The position numbers and the translations under genes were made by a program. A stretch of 64,000 nucleotides of DNA, taken from NCBI GenBank assembly GCA_932294295.1, contig OW028576.1, forward strand, positions 26,543,227 to 26,607,226. Direction: 5' to 3'. The stretch is from Alitta virens (Eukaryota > Annelida > Polychaeta > Phyllodocida > Nereididae). The notes under the pieces were generated by a model. The model did no database searches and had not been told where the DNA came from. It was given only the letters and a program-made list of their open reading frames with translations. Within the stretch, counting starts at the first letter, position 1, and each line of letters opens with the position of its first letter. Of this stretch, positions 59,114-64,000 are shown piece by piece.

Positions 59114-62100
59114 CTACCGTAGCACCTTTAAAGCCATTGTGAAGAATAAAACTGCAAGGTCATCCAACATATTTTTTGAGGGTGAAAATTAAGAAATGTC
59201 ACATTTATCTCATAAACATTTCCTCAATTAGGGGCGTTATTAGGCCTATATATCCAGTCAGAGCTGGTTGAAATATTTCGTGTGATTAACATATTTTAGA
59301 CCACGTCACTGGAGATTAATAAACACTGACCAACCAATTATATACAATTCATATCTTATGATTGAAAAATGGTTCAGTTGTCAGTTTTTCACTTTTCTTT
59401 TTTTTTTGCAATAGCATGATGTCAGATGTATCCTCATGGCTTTTCATAGAAATCATTATTTGTAGTAAATTAATTCAGAGTCTTAAATAGATTCCTCCCT
59501 ATCTTTCATAGAGTGAAATGTAAACCATCACATACCAGCACTCTTTCAGCATACCTCTTTCGAATTCTTATTCAATAATTTGTTGATTAGCACTACTTTG
59601 GTAAAATTCAGCATATATTTTCATTTTAAATTGAACTATATCTTTTAAAAAGCACGTGTAAATAAATTTCCAATTTTCAGTGTGCCACTGGGTACGAAAT
59701 AAAGATGATATATATATATATATATATATTATTGAATGCAGATGAATATTTCCGAAGCAAGTACAGAATCAAAATGGTGCCGTCAATACGATTGCAATTG
59801 CACCCTGCTGATTCTGCTTCATTGGCAGTCAATAGCAATTAACAGACTGAACATTGTGAACACTCAGAAAGCAATTAAACCCTAACACCTGTAAAAATAA
59901 GCAATAAAAGGTTAGGACATAACAATGTATTAGAGTTGGCGTGATTAATATACACTTCTAAAACAATTTTGGATGTTTGTGTTGGCAATTCTGCAAAATG
60001 CATACATACACATTTCAACCATTATTATGGTTTGGGTGTCATTCCATCTCATCTCATCATGAAAAACAAATCCCACATGACATGAAAAAAATCCAGGAGT
60101 AGTATGTGTTTCGAAATGAAAAGTGCAAAATGTCAGACATTTGAAATTTATCAAAACACAATGCATCAAGAGGGAGAGTGAGGGGGAGAGGGGGGGGGGT
60201 GCTGCCTCCTTCCTCAATTAAATTAATTAACAAGCAGTTACTGAGCGCAGGGTTCTTAAAAAGTTCCTCTATGCTCAGATCATTCTAGTGTTAATGGTGT
60301 TAGCCTGGTATGATGTGCTGTATTTACAGAGGACAATAAATTCAATATTGCTTGCTGAATTTTCAACTTCCTGTTAACAAAAATGAACATTGACCTACAT
60401 TTGGAAAGACATATTTTAAGTGCTCCCTCTGCAATATGCACACATTGGCGTTTGGAGGTGAGGGGTGGGGGGCTGCCAGCATTTGGTGATTTGCAAAATT
60501 TGGGCAGTTGAAGGAAATAGTTTGGGCAATTTAGGCCTATATAGTTGTAAAAAAAACAAAAAGAAAAAGACTATTTCTGTATGTATGTTGACCTAAAGTG
60601 CCCAAGAAATGCTTTTTTATGTTTAGGTCAACATCATACAAAAAAGATATATATATCTCTACCATATAGAGTACCCAACAAATTGACCACATGTGGTTAT
60701 TAGCAGAACATCAAACAGAATCTCATTGAGAGCAACTCACCAAATGTCCCGCACAACTAACCCAGTGACTTTTGACATACAGTCCTCGGTTCAAACTTGC
60801 TCAATATTATACAAGGAAGTAAACGCAAACTAGATCGGCAAACATTTTCCTGGAGACAGGCCTGACCACCCCCCCCCCTTCCCTGATTGGATTTTTTAGA
60901 AATGTAAGCATTCTCTTTGGGATACTCACTATATAGAATCTGATCAGCCTGATGTGAGAATTCTCTTCATTTTTGGCTGATATTTCTGAAAATGTCTACC
61001 CTCCTATCCTGATATTTCTAATATAATGCAAAATTTTCATCCAAATTGCCACCACCGGTCTTAATCTGATATAAAAGGTTGCTCTTTGCAAATATTTTTA
61101 AATTCTTACTTTTTCTGAAATCTTATCTATCAAATGCTGATATTTTTTAAAAAATGTACATATAAAAAACCAATATGACTACTATTTATATTTTTCCCCC
61201 GAATTCCTGTTTAAACAATTGATATTTCTCGTGGATTTCTAAATAAATACCTACATTTTAGTAATTTGATCCTGCATGATTTAAGCTAACATGTAAGTCA
61301 GAATAATGCTACAAACTGTAGCTAGCTTTAAATAATACGGTCAAGCCTTAGAATATGTTCATACCCATGGTGCGCTAGATGAATGCGCCACTATGATTTG
61401 GGAAATATTTTGGAACTTTGCACTAATAGACAACACTGTTGATCAACACTAAATGTGTAAATCAAGTGCGGGGGTGTCAATATAGGGGAGAATGGGGAGG
61501 GGGAGGGATATATACCCCCACTTGGGCAAAATACTCCCTCCCCGAAATGCAACTGGTCCCCTACGCCTATGTGTGCACACAAGATGTGAACACAACATTA
61601 TGTAGTACTGTAGCCATAGATGCCATAAAATATTCTAAAAACTACTTTCTAAAATTCATGTCATGACTGAAGTACTAACCTAAGAGACCTTTGTAATTGC
61701 ACGAGGCACACCATAGATTGGTTTATATTGTTTGACCTCAATTGAAATGACTACAAAAGCACTATAACTTTCTTCCTCCATATATATATATATATATATA
61801 ACCCCCCCCCACCCAACAAAAAATAATTCTTAAAAAAAAAACCAATAGAACTATCATATATCTTAAGAAATTCTTTGAAATTTATTAAATTAAAAATATC
61901 ACACAGTAAATTATATTGTTGAAAATAACTGAGATTTTAGAAATAACGTATGCTCCCTCATTGGGGGCACCACTGCCCATCCAGCATGGTTGATGGACAA
62001 AATGTAATGATAAGTAGTGCTGTCAAATTACTATTAGGGAGGTTCATTTTTAACTCAAAAAATAATATGAAGGATACAAAACTGTATTTGCTGAACTAAT

Positions 62101-62545
62101 AAGAAAAGCTCTCTTTAAAAAAGAGACCTGTATCAGAACTGGTTGAAATAGTCTAGACAAGGGGTAAAATGATTTATTTTGTATAGACTAGAGGGTAATA
62201 GCTGCAGATATTGACAAGGTAACATGTCATTTCAAAATATTACAATCAAATAGTATTTCATATAAATGTATGTTGTCTTTATGATAATTGCTTTAAATTT
62301 ACTCTGCCTCTACCTAGGGAGGGGGGGGGGGGGGCAGCCTCTATGGGGGGCTGAAAAGCCTGACTGATAGAGGTTCCTGGTACTGACATTTCAAGAGTTC
62401 TGTGATAACCCCGGTCGCTGACCTTACTAGGTCAGTGACCGACTTAATTTGAACTGGGTGACCTGAACCACGTGACCACGGGAATGCACCCAGGCCGCAT
62501 CAGTAGCTGAAAGTGTGCATATAGCAAAAGGACAGGTGGTAGGGC
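59114..62545. other. Spacer, no gene seen
   Basis: AT-rich, with (TA)n runs near 59,710-59,728 and 61,780-61,800 and G or C runs near 60,190, 60,870, 61,800 and 62,320. I find no coding region with recognisable features. Confidence 0.55.
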
Positions 62546-64000
62546 AAAAAAAGTCGAAAAAGTGAATCTGCCGAAAACGGTGAATGCTAACCAGGTGAAT
62601 AATGAACCTGTGCAAGGATACACTTGAACACGACTCCCCGCTCATTTGCAGCCTCTCCTAGACGAAATTGATGACTTGAGTGCAGATCAACTGTCAGAAC
62701 TGAAAAAGGTCTTGATTGAATACGAACACTGTTTCGAGGGAGGTAAATACGGGCTAAGACGTACAAACCAAGCCACGCACAAGATTGATACAGGTGACAA
62801 TCGGCCCTTCAAAGTGCCCGCAATGAGATTAGGATGGGCACAAAGCAGTGCGCTGTCAGATGAAGTAGACAAAATGCTGAGACTCGGAGTAATTGAGCCC
62901 AGTAATAGCCCCTGGTCTAGCCCTCCTGTGTTGGTCAGAAAGAAAGATGGGAACTTTTTGATTCTGTGTAGACTCTAGGAAATTGAATTCGTGCACCAAA
63001 AAGGATGCTTATCCTTTGCTACGCATTGACGACTGTTTAGACACTTTGACAGGGGCCAAATGGTTTTGCACATTGGACTTTTCGTCTGGCTATTGGCAAA
63101 TAGCCATGGACAACAAAGACAAGGAAAAGACAGCATTCACTGCACCACGAGGGCATTTTCACTTTACAGTGATGCCTTCGGAGTCACTAATGGTCCAGCC
63201 ACACTGGAACGCCTGATGGAGTTGGTATTGGGAGGGCTAGACTTGTCTACTTGTCTGTGCTATATGGACGATATAGTAGTACAAGGCCCTACATTCCAGA
63301 AGTGCTTGGGAAATTTGATAGTTGTGTTGAAACGCATTAGTGGGGCTGGTTTGAGGTTAAAGGCCAGCAAGTGCAAATTGTTCCTTGGTCACATAGTATG
63401 CAGGGAAGGTGTAAAACCGGATCCCAGGAAAATAAAAGTAGGGCCCTCACGACAGCACCAGTCCTAGTGCTACCCCGTGAAGGGTGCCCTGTCATCTTGG
63501 ACCGAGACGCTTCTGACCTTGCAATAGGGGGAGTGCTGTCGCAAATCATTGATGGAGAGGAGCGTGTAGTAGCCTACGCCTCGCAATGTCTTTCGTCATC
63601 ACAAAAGCACTATTGTACATCATACAAGGAATTGTTAGCTGTGGTCAGAATGGCGAAAATATTTCGACCATACTTGTATGGACAGGACTCAGTGTGATTA
63701 CGCACTGATCATCATACTTTTTACATGCTGCAGAACTTTAAGGATGCAGAAGGAATGTTAGCAAGATGGATAGCTTCTTTGACTGCATACAAATCGTGAT
63801 TGAATATAGAGAGGGCAAGAAGCACGCTAATGCAGATGGCTGCTCACGTATTCCAGTGAGAGCCTGTAAGCGCCAAGAGTGCCCTGACCAAGGTCACGGC
63901 CAAAATAGTGACCTTGTGGCTTCCATCACTCAATGGAACCAGGTACAAGGCTTCAGGAGCCCGGAATTATGGGCAGGACAAGCGAATTCATGCAGTGGTG
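62546..64000 (+). pseudogene. Ty3/gypsy retrotransposon pol relic, truncated by window end
   Basis: Reverse transcriptase and RNase H of a Ty3/gypsy-type element, spread over at least four frames. From 62646: a linker (LLDEIDDLSADQL), KIDTGDNRPFKVPAMRL, VIEPSNSPWSSPPVLVRKKDG, then after a shift GAKWFCTLDFSSGYWQI, after another shift the catalytic YMDD (63261-63272) and ASKCKLFLGHIVCREGV, then RNase H (VILDRDASDLAIGGVLSQ, then KELLAVV). In-frame stops and several frameshifts make it non-functional. A TGA also interrupts the part before 62646. Integrase and LTRs, if present, lie beyond the window. Confidence 0.9.

Overview
The window is AT-rich nuclear DNA from an invertebrate animal. The evidence is two intact Toll-like receptor (TLR) genes with spliceosomal introns, a spliced gene for a secreted protein, a tRNA-derived SINE, Tc1, LINE and Ty3/gypsy relics, and abundant (TATC)n and (TTTC)n microsatellites. 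The sequence does not let me name the phylum; a lophotrochozoan or an invertebrate deuterostome are both possible.

Layout. 1-12.6 kb: two TLR genes in tandem on the plus strand. The first (3088-7961) takes its start codon from a short upstream exon whose phase matches the large exon exactly, and its TIR domain has a degenerate BB loop. The second (9843-12536) has a canonical TIR domain. 12.6-18 kb: a graveyard of repeats, with a long hairpin, the end of a LINE reverse transcriptase, a Tc1 transposon lacking its catalytic core, a broken copy of a repetitive transposon-associated protein, and (TATC)n.

18,061-56,609: the main discovery, a single 38.5-kb virus-like transposon. It is bounded by terminal inverted repeats of about 1.5 kb that begin AGTACC and end GGTACT, flanked by the near-identical hexamers TACTTA and TACGTA. 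This fits Polinton/Maverick integration (5'-AG termini, 6-bp duplication). Near its right end is a compact plus-strand cassette: a charged protein of unknown function, a retroviral-type integrase with a chromodomain-like C-terminus, a putative minor capsid protein with a basic tail, a double-jelly-roll-type major capsid protein, an adenain-like cysteine protease, and further right a Cys-rich membrane protein and an Asn-rich protein. I see no protein-primed DNA polymerase B and no packaging ATPase. Most of the left 27 kb is non-coding: ~1-kb duplications, a 5-kb satellite of 95-bp units, a 2-kb satellite of 61-bp units sharing a core with it, several hairpin elements, (TTTC)n blocks, and a nested, very young non-autonomous LTR retrotransposon (39,131-43,551). 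Several cassette genes carry a frameshift or in-frame TAG codons, so this copy is probably decaying, although one shift lies exactly on a -1 slippery heptamer.

56.6-64 kb: host DNA resumes. There is a three-exon minus-strand gene for a secreted collagen-like/acidic protein, with a TATA box and a CRE-type site upstream, then about 3 kb of spacer, then a frameshifted Ty3/gypsy pol relic that runs to the window end.

How parts work together: the integrase would act on the long inverted repeats, while capsid, minor capsid and protease would make and mature a particle. With no polymerase or ATPase here, replication and packaging would need help from elsewhere. The TLR genes are unrelated host innate-immunity genes.
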